From NCBI GenBank assembly GCA_963750715.1, contig CAVVRP010000008.1, positions 556,385 to 620,384 of the forward strand: 64,000 nt of DNA, given 5' to 3'. Positions 7,920 to 16,245 of this stretch are shown in pieces; within the stretch, counting starts at the first letter, position 1; the number at the start of each line of letters is the position of its first letter. The stretch is from JAGVSR01 sp963750715 (lineage in GTDB: Bacteria > Pseudomonadota > Alphaproteobacteria > Rhizobiales > Hyphomicrobiaceae). Under the pieces are notes generated by a model, which searched no databases, had not been told where the DNA came from, and saw only the letters and a program-made list of their open reading frames with translations. Position numbers and translations under genes: made by a program.

Positions 7920-8825
7920 ATGACCAAATCAGATCCGGCCAGGGATGTCGCGCCCGCCGAGTCGGCGTGTGGTTGCGCGCACGACCATCATCATGGCCCG
8001 GCTCCGGGCCCAGTTGCGCGCGATCATGTTCATGGATCTGGTTGCAGCCATGCGATGCCGCCCGATTCGTCGTCACTGATCAGCGCGAGGGCGTTATGTT
8101 TTTCGCGCAATAGCCGGCCGATCCTTGAATCCGTCGACGTGGATATTCGACCCGGTGAAATCGTCACTCTGATCGGCCCTAACGGTTCGGGCAAGACGAC
8201 GCTGGTGCGCGTTCTGCTGGGCCTCGAAGCCCCGGATGCCGGCAGCGTGTGGCGTGCGCCCGATCTCAGCATCGGATACGTGCCACAGCGTTTCGATCTC
8301 GATCGCACCATGCCCATGACCGTCGAGCGGTTCCTGTCACTTGGCCGCACCGCGGGCGGTGATCGCATCGACGCTGTGTTGCGCGAAGTCGGCGCGGCTC
8401 GCGTGCGGTCTCAGCAGCTCAGCCAGTTGTCGGGCGGTGAATTCCAGCGCGTCGTACTGGCGCGCGCGCTACTTGCCGATCCGAAACTTCTGGTGCTGGA
8501 TGAACCCGTGCGCGGCGTCGACTACACGGGCGAGGCGGAGCTTTACACCTTGATCGGCGGCCTTCGTGAGACGCGAGGTCTCGGCGTGTTGCTCGTGTCG
8601 CACGACCTGCACGTTGTCATGGCGTCGAGCGACCGCGTCATCTGCCTCAACCGTCATGTCTGCTGCTCGGGCGTGCCGGAAACGGTGGCCCAGCATCCCG
8701 AGTACGTACGCCTATTCGGAGCCGCAACCGCACGCGCCTTCGCCATCTACCGGCACCATCACGATCACCGGCATGATCTTGGCGGCGAGACGTTGCCCGT
8801 GTCGCCAAACGGAGATCGGACGTGA
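7920..8825 (+). CDS. znuC: zinc ABC transporter ATP-binding protein with His/Cys-rich N-terminal extension
   Basis: ZnuC energises high-affinity zinc import. The ATPase core runs from about residue 53: Walker A GPNGSGKTT at 86-94, the LSGGE signature near 167, Walker B LLVLDEP, and the switch HDLH. The first 50 residues are an unusual extension with clustered metal ligands (CGCAHDHHHG, then DHVHGSGCSH). The C-terminus carries another cluster, YRHHHDHRHD. Such stretches probably bind zinc. The ATG at 7920 lies 45 nt after zur. The stop overlaps the GTG of znuB by 4 nt, so translation is coupled. No substrate-binding protein gene (znuA) is present here. Confidence 0.92.
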   Translation: MTKSDPARDVAPAESACGCAHDHHHGPAPGPVARDHVHGSGCSHAMPPDSSSLISARALCFSRNSRPILESVDVDIRPGEIVTLIGPNGSGKTTLVRVLLGLEAPDAGSVWRAPDLSIGYVPQRFDLDRTMPMTVERFLSLGRTAGGDRIDAVLREVGAARVRSQQLSQLSGGEFQRVVLARALLADPKLLVLDEPVRGVDYTGEAELYTLIGGLRETRGLGVLLVSHDLHVVMASSDRVICLNRHVCCSGVPETVAQHPEYVRLFGAATARAFAIYRHHHDHRHDLGGETLPVSPNGDRT

Positions 8826-9619
8826 TTGAGCCATTCCTCGTGAATGCCCTTGTCGCCGGTCTGGTTCTGGCCATCGTTGCCGCGCCGCTCGGCTGCGTCG
8901 TTGTTTGGAGCCGCATGTCGTACTTCGGCGAGACTGTCGCCCAGTCGAGCCTCGTCGGGGTGGCAATCGGACTGATGCTGCATTCCGACCTCACCGCCAG
9001 CGTCATCGTCACGACCATGACGGTCGCTGGGCTGCTCATTCTCATCGGGCGCCAGAAGGTTCTACCGCTCGATTCAATTCTTGGATTGACGCATCATGGG
9101 ACGCTGGCGCTCGGCGTCATAGCCACGTCGCTGTTGCGCGGACCTTCGGTCGATCTGATGGGCTATCTGTTCGGCGACGTGTTCGCCATTGCCGGTCAGG
9201 ATCTCTACTGGATCTTCGGCGGCGGCGCCGTTGTGCTCGGTGTAATGTGGTGGCTGTGGCAGCCGCTACTCAGACTGTCGATCCATGAAGAACTGGCGAT
9301 CGCGGAAGGCGTGCCGGCCGGCGCGGCCCGGGCCGGCTTCATCGTACTACTTGCGCTGACCATCGCGGTTGCCATGAAGATCGTCGGCGCGCTGCTCGCA
9401 ATTGCCTTCCTGGTTGTGCCTGCGGTCGCTGCCCGGCCGCTGGCCAGCACACCCGAGCGCATGGTGGCGATCGCCGCGCTGGTCGGAATTATCGGCGTCC
9501 TTGGCGGGCTCGGGCTATCGGCCAACTTCGATGCCCCCGGCGGACCTTCCATCGTTCTTGTAATGACGGTGATTGCGACGCTGTCGCTTGTGACGTCTGC
9601 GCGTAGTTTGAAGAGCTAG
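8822..9619 (+). CDS. znuB: zinc ABC transporter permease
   Basis: This 265-residue integral membrane protein is an ABC-3 family permease, the channel partner of ZnuC. It has about eight hydrophobic helices. It carries the family loop LGCVVVWSRMSYFGETVAQSSLVGVAIG near the N-terminus and the coupling-helix region EELAIAEGVPAGAARAGFIVLLALTIAVAMKIVGALL. The GTG start at 8822 overlaps the znuC stop (GTGA). It completes zur-znuC-znuB. The periplasmic zinc-binding protein must be encoded elsewhere in the genome. Confidence 0.93.
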   Translation: MIEPFLVNALVAGLVLAIVAAPLGCVVVWSRMSYFGETVAQSSLVGVAIGLMLHSDLTASVIVTTMTVAGLLILIGRQKVLPLDSILGLTHHGTLALGVIATSLLRGPSVDLMGYLFGDVFAIAGQDLYWIFGGGAVVLGVMWWLWQPLLRLSIHEELAIAEGVPAGAARAGFIVLLALTIAVAMKIVGALLAIAFLVVPAVAARPLASTPERMVAIAALVGIIGVLGGLGLSANFDAPGGPSIVLVMTVIATLSLVTSARSLKS

Positions 9620-9699
9620 TAAACATCCTCTCGAGTCCATCGGACGTGCAGGAAGTATACCGATCCGTAAGTGCCGCCGGTCTTGAATCCAGGTCTCCG

Positions 9700-9724
9700 T
9701 AAGCTTAGAGAGTAAGCTTAGAGA
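9700..9724. repeat. tandem 13-bp duplication
   Basis: TAAGCTTAGAGAG at 9700-9712 is followed directly by TAAGCTTAGAGAA (9713-9725), with one mismatch. It lies in the 260-nt gap between znuB and the iron permease-like gene. A short recent duplication is likely; no function is evident. Confidence 0.7.
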
Positions 9725-9879
9725 AGAGATGCCGAACCAGCCGGGTCGGCGCCACAACGGAACCCAACCCCATGTCAAGCGACAGTAGACAGGACATGCC
9801 GTCAAAGGCTGGCGCAGCAGGCTGATCGCTCGGCTCTCCTGCATCAGCACCTCGGGCGGCTGGTCGCAAGGAGAGCACA

Positions 9880-10222
9880 ATGAAAAAGTTCATCACGAAC
9901 CGTTTTGAAATCCTGTCCGAGTGGATTTCCGTCAATCTCGGCAGCCCCTACGCATTCATGTTCGCGACCATGCTCGTGATCGTTTGGGCTGTCTCCGGGC
10001 CATTCTTTCAATACTCCGATACGTGGCAGCTCGTCATCAATACGGGCACCACGATCTGCACGTTCCTGATGGTTTTTCTTCTTCAGAACACCGGCAATCG
10101 CACCATCGACGAGATGCAGGAGCGTCTGCGCGAGATGGAGCTTCTGAACCGGGAACTTCTGATGGAAATTCGCGATCAGCGGGCTTTGCAAAGCCGAAGA
10201 CATCCTCAGGAATGCAGCCTAA
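9880..10222 (+). pseudogene. low-affinity iron permease-like membrane protein with an apparent 3' frameshift
   Basis: The first 100 codons encode a small two-helix protein of the low-affinity iron permease family (YAFMFATMLVIVWAVSGPFFQYSDTWQLVINTGTTICTFLMVFLLQNTGNR). Family members are about 110-130 residues. In the sequence as given, the frame runs on to 10506, straight through a strong terminator at 10225-10256 and into ispG, with low-complexity Arg-rich residues. A different frame offers KAEDILRNAA and a TAA at 10220-10222, 2 nt before the terminator. One extra base near 10170-10190 would explain this and restore a 113-residue protein. It is either a sequencing error or a real run-on mutation. 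The start ATG follows GGAGAG. Confidence 0.7.
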
Positions 10223-10224
10223 GG

Positions 10225-10256
10225 GATAGGCCCCGTGATCCCGGGGCCTATCTTTT
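10225..10256 (+). terminator. rho-independent terminator between the iron permease-like gene and ispG
   Basis: GATAGGCCCC (10225-10234) pairs with GGGGCCTATC (10243-10252) in a perfect 10-bp stem with an 8-nt loop, followed by TTTT. It lies 2 nt after a TAA in the corrected reading frame of the upstream gene, the expected position for its terminator. Confidence 0.85.
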
Positions 10257-10384
10257 GTGCGCGAATGGACATGCCGAGTCCACCTTGGCGTCCGATTTCC
10301 GGCTCGCGCGCTCTGGCGTGCGGGCAAAGCATGCAGTAACTAGTGGCTGCGGTTCGCGGAATTCGAAAAAGGCTCGACAGCGGC

Positions 10385-11659
10385 ATGTCTTCCATCTCAC
10401 CCAGACGGATCTCGGTCCAGGTCAAGGTCGGCGGCATCACCGTCGGCGGCAAGCATCCCGTTGTCGTCCAGTCGATGACGAACACCGACACGGCCGACGT
10501 CGATAGTACGATCGCGCAAGTCGCGGCGCTGGCTCGCGCCGGTTCCGAAATCGTGCGCATCACCGTTGACCGCGACGAAGCGGCGAAGGCCGTGCCCCAG
10601 ATCCGTGACGGCCTGCTAAAGCGCGGCGTGGAGGTGCCTCTCGTCGGCGATTTCCACTACATCGGCCATAAGTTGCTCGCCGATCATCCGGCGTGCGCGG
10701 AAGCGCTTGACAAGTACCGCATCAATCCCGGCAACGTCGGCTTCAAGGACAAGCGCGACAGGCAGTTTTCGTCCATCATCGAGATGGCGATGAAGTGGAA
10801 CAAGCCGGTGCGCATCGGCGTCAACTGGGGCTCGCTCGACCAGGAGCTTCTCACTCACCTGATGGACGAGAATGCCAAATCCGCCGAACCGCTCGGTGCC
10901 CGCGCCGTCATGCATGAGGCCATGGTGCAGTCCGGTCTGATGTCGGCGGCCCGCGCCGAGCAACTGGGGCTTGGCGTCGACAAGATCATCATTTCCGCCA
11001 AGGTGTCGTCGGTTCAGGATCTCGTCGCCTGCTACGTCATGCTGGCCGATCGCTGCAGTTATGCCTTGCACCTCGGGCTGACCGAAGCGGGCATGGGCTC
11101 CAAGGGCATCGTCGCCTCGTCGGCGGCTATGGGCATCCTGTTGCAGAAGGGCATCGGCGATACGATCCGCTTCTCGCTGACGCCGGAACCGGGTGGCGAT
11201 CGCACCATCGAGGTCCGCGCCGCGCAGGAACTGCTGCAGACGATGGGCCTGCGTTCGTTCGTGCCGGTTGTGGCCGCCTGCCCCGGATGTGGCCGCACCA
11301 CGTCGACGACGTTCCAGGAACTCGCCCGCGACGTCCAGAACATGATCCGTGACCGCATGCCTGAGTGGAAGACTCGCTATCCTGGCGTTGAGACGCTCAA
11401 TCTGGCGGTCATGGGCTGCATCGTGAACGGGCCCGGGGAATCCAGGCACGCCGATATTGGCATTTCGTTGCCTGGCACCGGTGAGGCGCCGGCTGCGCCG
11501 ATCTTCATCGACGGCAAGAAAGCGCTGACGCTGCGGGGGCAGCGCATTTCGGACGAGTTCAAGGAGATCGTCGAGGAATATATCGAGAGCCGCTACGCCA
11601 AGGGGCTGCCGGCCGGCGAGCGTGTGCGGGCGGCGATGAAGGCGACGGTCGCGGAGTAA
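10385..11659 (+). CDS. ispG: 4-hydroxy-3-methylbut-2-en-1-yl diphosphate synthase
   Basis: IspG (GcpE) reduces methylerythritol cyclodiphosphate to HMBPP in the MEP isoprenoid pathway, using a 4Fe-4S cluster and flavodoxin or ferredoxin. The 424-residue product has the N-terminal TIM-barrel (VVVQSMTNTDTADV, PLVGDFHYIGH, RINPGNVGFKDKRDRQF, VRIGVNWGSLDQELL). The C-terminal cluster domain carries CPGCGR and MGCIVNGPGES, which supply the three cysteines and the glutamate ligand. The ATG at 10385 gives a family-typical N-terminus (SPRRISVQVKVGGITVGG); a start at 10343 would add 14 unlikely residues. The terminator at 10225 isolates it from the gene before. Confidence 0.96.
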   Translation: MSSISPRRISVQVKVGGITVGGKHPVVVQSMTNTDTADVDSTIAQVAALARAGSEIVRITVDRDEAAKAVPQIRDGLLKRGVEVPLVGDFHYIGHKLLADHPACAEALDKYRINPGNVGFKDKRDRQFSSIIEMAMKWNKPVRIGVNWGSLDQELLTHLMDENAKSAEPLGARAVMHEAMVQSGLMSAARAEQLGLGVDKIIISAKVSSVQDLVACYVMLADRCSYALHLGLTEAGMGSKGIVASSAAMGILLQKGIGDTIRFSLTPEPGGDRTIEVRAAQELLQTMGLRSFVPVVAACPGCGRTTSTTFQELARDVQNMIRDRMPEWKTRYPGVETLNLAVMGCIVNGPGESRHADIGISLPGTGEAPAAPIFIDGKKALTLRGQRISDEFKEIVEEYIESRYAKGLPAGERVRAAMKATVAE

Positions 11660-11663
11660 CGCT

Positions 11664-12026
11664 TCAAGCGATCAACTGGCGTACCGCCGCGCGGATTTGC
11701 TCCAGCGAGAACGGTTTCGACAGAACGCCGACCCGTTGCGCGTTAATGCCCTTGGCGCGTTCGAGTTCTTCTGGGAAGCCAGACATCAGTAGAATGCTCA
11801 AGGTTGGTACTGCCTCGATGGCGCGCCGTGCAAGCGAAAAGCCGTCGAGACCCGGCATGTGGACGTCCGACACCAGAATGTCTGGCCGCTGCTTCGCTGT
11901 CCCGAAATGCTCGAGCGCTTCCTGCCCATCTTGCGTCACGAACACCTCGTGTCCGTCCTGCTCGAGTGCCCGTTTGACGAGATCGCGCGTCGCCCGGTCG
12001 TCTTCCGCGAGAACAATCCGTGCCAT
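11664..12026 (-). CDS. cpdR: single-domain response regulator, CpdR-like
   Basis: This 120-residue protein is a lone receiver domain with no output domain. The acidic pocket is D9-D10, the phospho-acceptor D54 (SDVHMPGLDG), the switch S82 and the conserved lysine K104 (SKPF). CpdR in alphaproteobacteria is an unphosphorylated-state adaptor that directs ClpXP to cell-cycle substrates and is controlled by the CckA-ChpT phosphorelay. Length, sequence style (MARIVLAEDD) and the position beside hpt support the name. The ATG at 12026 is chosen. hpt lies 28 nt upstream on the same strand. The gene converges on ispG with 4 nt between stops. Confidence 0.8.
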   Translation of the reverse strand: MARIVLAEDDRATRDLVKRALEQDGHEVFVTQDGQEALEHFGTAKQRPDILVSDVHMPGLDGFSLARRAIEAVPTLSILLMSGFPEELERAKGINAQRVGVLSKPFSLEQIRAAVRQLIA

Positions 12027-12054
12027 GTCCGAGGCCTCCCCGGCGTTGCGATGA

Positions 12055-12609
12055 CTAGTCGTTGACAAGGCGGCCGACGAACGGCAGCTCGCGATACCGG
12101 TGGGCGACATCCATACCGTAGCCGACGACGAATTCGTCGGGGCATGGGAATGCGGCGATGTCGGCCCTGACGGCGACGGCACGCTGGACAGCCTTGTCGA
12201 GAAGAACGCAGGTCACAACCCGGCGGGCGCCGCGAGCGGCCAGCAGATCCTTCGCGAACGCCAGCGTTCGGCCTGAATCGAGGACGTCATCGACGAGCAG
12301 GATGTTGCGGCCGTCAACGGAAAGGTCCATGTCGCGGAGGATCTCGACACGCCCAGACGAGATCCGGCTCTTCTTGTAACTGGACAGCGTCAGGAAATCG
12401 ACTTCGGGGGCTAGGCCCGCCCGGTGCAGGGCGCGGATCAGGTCGGCCGCGAAAACGAAACTGCCCTTCAACACCGCCACCACCAGAATCTGGTCCAGGC
12501 CGAGCGCTTTGATCTCGGCGGCCATCTCTTCCATGCGTTCAGCAATGCGCTCGGGCGGATAAATGACGTCGATGCCGGTGACGGTAGTGGAACTCGTTTC
12601 CTGCCCCAT
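12055..12609 (-). CDS. hpt: hypoxanthine phosphoribosyltransferase
   Basis: This 184-residue purine salvage enzyme transfers phosphoribosyl from PRPP to hypoxanthine (and often guanine). The PRPP-binding motif ILLVDDVLDSGRTL is intact. Other landmarks are the flexible loop LSSYKKSRISSG and the C-terminal base-binding FVVGYGMDVAHRYRELPFVG. The ATG at 12609 gives the expected length; the frame is open further upstream but those residues look non-coding. It is divergent from ftsE, with a 198-nt gap holding a direct repeat. Confidence 0.93.
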   Translation of the reverse strand: MGQETSSTTVTGIDVIYPPERIAERMEEMAAEIKALGLDQILVVAVLKGSFVFAADLIRALHRAGLAPEVDFLTLSSYKKSRISSGRVEILRDMDLSVDGRNILLVDDVLDSGRTLAFAKDLLAARGARRVVTCVLLDKAVQRAVAVRADIAAFPCPDEFVVGYGMDVAHRYRELPFVGRLVND

Positions 12610-12769
12610 GATTTTGACGATCCCGTTGTTGTCCTGGCTAGTCCGCCATCCGGTCGGCCGCCTCGGTGTCCGGCCACGTCTGGGATGTTGCACACGAACC
12701 CGCCATATTCCTAGCCGATGGAGTTTTGCCGTGGATTGGGGATATAAGGCGAGCGACGCACGATCACTA

Positions 12770-12792
12770 TGGCACTGACACTGTGGCACTGA
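12770..12792. repeat. short direct repeat in the hpt-ftsE divergent region
   Basis: TGGCACTGA occurs at 12770-12778 and again at 12784-12792, 14 nt apart, 16 nt before the ftsE start. The spacing does not fit a sigma-54 promoter. It may be a duplicated operator half-site or chance. Confidence 0.35.
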
Positions 12793-12807
12793 TGATGGCG
12801 GACACCC

Positions 12808-13464
12808 GTGATTCGACTTTCTAATGTGGCTCTGCAGTACGATAATGGCCCCGACACCCTGTCCGAGATCAATTTCCACCTCAGGCCTGGGTCCTTTCAC
12901 TTTCTGACCGGTCCCTCGGGCGCGGGTAAGACGTCGTTATTGCGACTATTGTTCATGTCGATCCATCCGACCAGGGGGCAGATCGAGATGTTCAACCAGG
13001 ATGTGAGCCGGGTCAGCCCAGCCAAGCGCTCGCAGTTGCGACGGCGCATCGGCATTGTGTTTCAAGATTTCCGTCTTCTGGACCACTTGACGACATGGGA
13101 AAACGTGGCGTTGCCACTGCGGGTCGTCGGCAAGAAGATCGACGACTACCGCGAAGACGTCACTGATCTTCTGCAGTGGGTCGGTTTGGGTGACCGCATG
13201 CACGCCTATCCTTCGATCCTGTCGGGTGGTGAGAAGCAGCGTGCGGCGATCGCACGGGCGGTCATCGGCAAGCCCGAGTTGCTGCTGGCCGATGAGCCAA
13301 CGGGAAACGTCGACCCGCAGATGGCCCGCCGCCTGCTGCGGCTCTTCATCGAATTGAATAGGCTCGGCACTTCGGTGCTCATCGCCACCCACGATCATCA
13401 ACTGATGCGGCAGTTCAAGGCGCCGCGGCTGGAGCTGTACGAGGGCAATGTCCGGATCGTATGA
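12808..13464 (+). CDS. ftsE: cell division ATP-binding protein FtsE
   Basis: FtsE is the ATPase of the FtsEX complex, which regulates septal cell-wall hydrolysis. The 218-residue protein has Walker A GPSGAGKTS near 36, the Q-loop VFQDFRLLDHLTTWENVALPLRV typical of FtsE, signature LSGGEKQR, Walker B LLLADEPTGNVD and the switch HDH. The GTG at 12808 is the only good start (GGCGGA upstream). It overlaps the following ftsX by 17 nt. Confidence 0.95.
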   Translation: MIRLSNVALQYDNGPDTLSEINFHLRPGSFHFLTGPSGAGKTSLLRLLFMSIHPTRGQIEMFNQDVSRVSPAKRSQLRRRIGIVFQDFRLLDHLTTWENVALPLRVVGKKIDDYREDVTDLLQWVGLGDRMHAYPSILSGGEKQRAAIARAVIGKPELLLADEPTGNVDPQMARRLLRLFIELNRLGTSVLIATHDHQLMRQFKAPRLELYEGNVRIV

Positions 13465-14598
13465 AAAGCCGGGTAGCCGCTACGTCGGCGCGCCCAGGTA
13501 CAACGAGCCGCAATACGATACCGCCGAAGAGGTGGTGACCGGGCCTGTCCAGGGTGCTCCGGGCGATCCCTACGCGGTAGCCTACGAGAGCACCTATGCA
13601 AGCTCCCCCGCGGTAGCGTCATCCGCTCTGCCGCACCTGCGGGCGGACCAGCGTCCCGAGATCGTGGCGCCCGCGCGGTCCAACCGAAAGGGTCGCGAGC
13701 AGATCAAGGCTCCGATCGTTCCGGCTGGCTCCGTCACCGGCCGTTCGCTGACACTGGTCATCACCATCATGTGCTTCCTCGCTTGCCTGACGGCGGGTGC
13801 TGTCTACATGATCAATCAGTCGGCCGAAGCCTGGCTCAAGGATATCGCCAGCGAGGTCACCGTACAGGTCGAGCCCAAGGATGGTGTCGAAACCGGTAAG
13901 TTCGTTCAGGACGTTGCGGGCTATCTGGCCCAGCAGCATGGCATTGCCCGGGCGCGCCCACTCAGTCTCGAAGTTGCGACGGGGCTCCTCGAGCCGTGGC
14001 TTGGAACATCCGATGCGCTGAAGTCGCTGCCGGTGCCGCGATTGATCGCCATCGAGCTCGATCGCTCGTCTCCCCCGATCTGGATGCCGTGCGCCGGTCG
14101 CTGGCCGAGAAGTTCGCTGGCGTCAGCTTGGACGATCACAGGCGCTGGCAGCAGCAGATCCGTACCGTTACACGATCGTTCGCGCTGGGCGGACTGGCGA
14201 TCCTGCTTCTCGTTGCATCGGCGACGATGGCCATCATCGTCTCGGCAACCAAGAGTTCGATGGCTTCAAATCGTGAGATCGTCGAAGTGCTCCACTTCGT
14301 CGGCGCCACCGACCGCTTTATCGCGCGCGAGTTCGAGAAGCATTTCCTGAGGCTCGGCATCAGGGCGGGACTGGTGGGTGCCACATGCGCCATGCTGGTC
14401 TTCTTGTTGATGCCGGGCGCGATGGAGCTGCTCGGCGGCGGCGCGATGACGCTGACCGAAATGAACCGGCTGATCGGATCGGGTTCGCTGGATCTTGCAG
14501 GTTACGTTCTGCTCGGAATCGTGGTGTGCGTGATTGCCGCTTTGTGCATGCTGACCTCGCGTCTCGGTGTGTTCCGGATACTCAACCACAAGCACTGA
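13448..14598 (+). pseudogene. ftsX: cell division protein FtsX, interrupted by a 1-nt deletion in a C run
   Basis: FtsX is the membrane partner of FtsE. The gene reads in one frame from 13448 through an 80-residue cytoplasmic tail, TM1 (SLTLVITIMCFLACLTAGAVY) and the extracytoplasmic domain to IELDRSSPP. It then continues in the next frame from DLDAVRRSLAEKFAG through three more helices to LNHKH. The break is at five C residues at 14072-14076; a sixth C restores SSPPDLDAVRR and a 383-residue FtsX. Both halves are well conserved and the host presumably needs the gene, so a homopolymer sequencing error is more likely than true inactivation. The first frame alone stops at 14350. Confidence 0.88.
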
Positions 14599-14731
14599 AC
14601 CGCGCCAGAGGCGCTCAGGCTCGGTCCAGTTGCCCGCGCTGCTGCAGTCCACGCGGCCGCCAAATCGGGTATCTTGGGGTTCACCGGACGACCGGTGTAA
14701 GTTGCGGTCAAACTGGCGCTATGGTGCGGGC

Positions 14732-15379
14732 ATGGGACCTCTGAAGCGAGCTACTCTCGGAACGGCAGCCGCGGCAATCTGGCTGTTCGCGTTCGGCTTC
14801 GTCGTGTTCGCCGCCTACGTTATGCGGGCTCCGGCTGCGAAAACTCCCGAGGCGGAGGGCATCGTCGTGCTCACCGGCGGCCAGATGCGTATCGTCGAAG
14901 GCGCCAGACTACTGCGTGAACAGCGGGCCGGGCGAATGCTCATCTCCGGCGTGAATCCCCAGACGCCCCGCGAGGACGTGCAGCGGCTCTCGGGGCTCGA
15001 CAAGGCGACCTTCAACTGTTGTGTCGATCTCGACTATGTCGCCAGCGATACTGTCGGCAATGCTGTCCAAGCCAGCAAATGGGCAAGGACCAGAGGGTAT
15101 TCCAGCCTCATCGTCGTGACGTCGGCCTACCACATGCCACGAAGCCTTGCCGAGTTCGGACGCATGTTGCCGTCGACACGGTTGGTTGCCCATCCGGTGC
15201 TGTCCGCCACCGTGCGGTCCAAGCCCTGGTGGCTCGATGTGGCCGTGACCCGCAATATGGTTTCGGAATATTTGAAGTTTCTGCCGGCAGCGGCCAAGCT
15301 GGCGCTGGCGCGCATCTCCCAGCCGTTCGAGTCCAGCTCGATGGCTGAAGTTCCCGCCGAGAAACCGCCGAAGATCTGA
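14732..15379 (+). CDS. YdcF family (DUF218) membrane-anchored protein
   Basis: The 215-residue protein has one N-terminal membrane helix (IWLFAFGFVVFAAYVM) and a DUF218/YdcF domain: IVVLTGGQMRIVEGARLLREQRAGRMLISG, then DTVGNAVQASKWA, then LIVVTSAYHMPRSLAEF. DUF218 proteins bind nucleotides or handle envelope precursors; the best-known relatives (SanA, ElyC) act in envelope integrity. The ATG at 14732 is chosen because upstream residues read like FtsX tail in another frame. Its place between ftsX and plsC fits an envelope role. Exact function unknown. Confidence 0.82.
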   Translation: MGPLKRATLGTAAAAIWLFAFGFVVFAAYVMRAPAAKTPEAEGIVVLTGGQMRIVEGARLLREQRAGRMLISGVNPQTPREDVQRLSGLDKATFNCCVDLDYVASDTVGNAVQASKWARTRGYSSLIVVTSAYHMPRSLAEFGRMLPSTRLVAHPVLSATVRSKPWWLDVAVTRNMVSEYLKFLPAAAKLALARISQPFESSSMAEVPAEKPPKI

Positions 15380-15398
15380 TCCCGCTCGAAGAGTTCCG

Positions 15399-16148
15399 AT
15401 GTTTCGATCTCTCCTCTATGCCGCTGCGTTCTATGTGACGACGGCACTCTTTCTCCTGCTCGGCTCGTGGCTGCTGTTGGCGCCGCGATCGTGGGCCATG
15501 GCTGGCCTGAAGGCACACGCAGTCGTTTGTACCTGGCTTCTCAAAGTTATCGCCGGCACGCGGATGGAAGTCCGAGGACGCGAGAAAGTGCCGCCCGGAG
15601 CCTGCCTCGTTGTCGCAAAGCACCAGTCGGCCTGGGACACGTTTGCGTTGATTCCCCTATTCGACGATCCGGCGATCGTGCTGAAGGAAGAACTGCGCCT
15701 GATCCCTCTCTACGGGTGGTTTTGCGTCAAGTTCGAACATATCCTGGTCAAGCGCGACAAGGCGGCATCGGCTCTGAAAAGCATGGTTCGCGATGCCAGA
15801 CTGCGGGTCGCCGATGGCCGCCAGATCATCATCTTTCCGGAGGGGACCCGCACCGCGCCGGGAGCACCGCCGGACTATAAGCCCGGCTATCTCGCCCTTT
15901 ACGACGGCCTCGGTGTCCCCTGCGTGCCCTTGGCGCTCAACTCCGGCCTCTACTGGCCTCGTCGCCAGCTGATCCGCTATCCAGGCACGATCGTCGTCGA
16001 GTTCCTCGATCCGATACCCCCCGGCTTACCCCGGAAGGAAATGCGCGATGTTCTCGAAACCCGGCTTGAGGCTGCCTGTGGCCGCCTAATCGCCGAGGCT
16101 AAAGATTACCCCCCGCTGGCTCGGCTTTGCACACCTCGAACAAAATAA
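15399..16148 (+). CDS. plsC: 1-acyl-sn-glycerol-3-phosphate acyltransferase
   Basis: This 249-residue enzyme acylates lysophosphatidic acid to phosphatidic acid in membrane lipid synthesis. It has an N-terminal membrane segment (LLYAAAFYVTTALFLLLGSWLLL). The acyltransferase motifs are present: the catalytic HX4D in KHQSAWD near residue 75, FVKFEHI-type motif II (FCVKFEHILVKRD), FPEGTR motif III, and VPCVPLALNSG. It lies 19 nt after the YdcF-like gene and probably shares its transcript. A weak AT-rich gap separates it from the reductase gene. Confidence 0.92.
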   Translation: MFRSLLYAAAFYVTTALFLLLGSWLLLAPRSWAMAGLKAHAVVCTWLLKVIAGTRMEVRGREKVPPGACLVVAKHQSAWDTFALIPLFDDPAIVLKEELRLIPLYGWFCVKFEHILVKRDKAASALKSMVRDARLRVADGRQIIIFPEGTRTAPGAPPDYKPGYLALYDGLGVPCVPLALNSGLYWPRRQLIRYPGTIVVEFLDPIPPGLPRKEMRDVLETRLEAACGRLIAEAKDYPPLARLCTPRTK

Positions 16149-16168
16149 AAACATAAGAAGAACATTTA

Positions 16169-16197
16169 TTGACTTTTCAGTCCTGCGACGCTACGTT
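16169..16197 (+). promoter_or_regulatory. candidate housekeeping promoter for the class II ribonucleotide reductase gene
   Basis: TTGACT at 16169-16174 is followed after 17 nt by TACGTT at 16192-16197, in an AT-rich island (16143-16230) unlike its GC-rich surroundings. The start codon is about 50 nt downstream. The match is read by eye only. Confidence 0.35.
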
Positions 16198-16245
16198 TTA
16201 CAAAACTGAGTTACATTTTCAGCTTCTTCCATCGCAGGTTTGGCC

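Noticed and set aside
12770..12792. Sigma-54 promoter upstream of ftsE from TGGCAC
   Set aside because: A -12 TTGC box at the right spacing is absent; the two TGGCAC copies are 14 nt apart.
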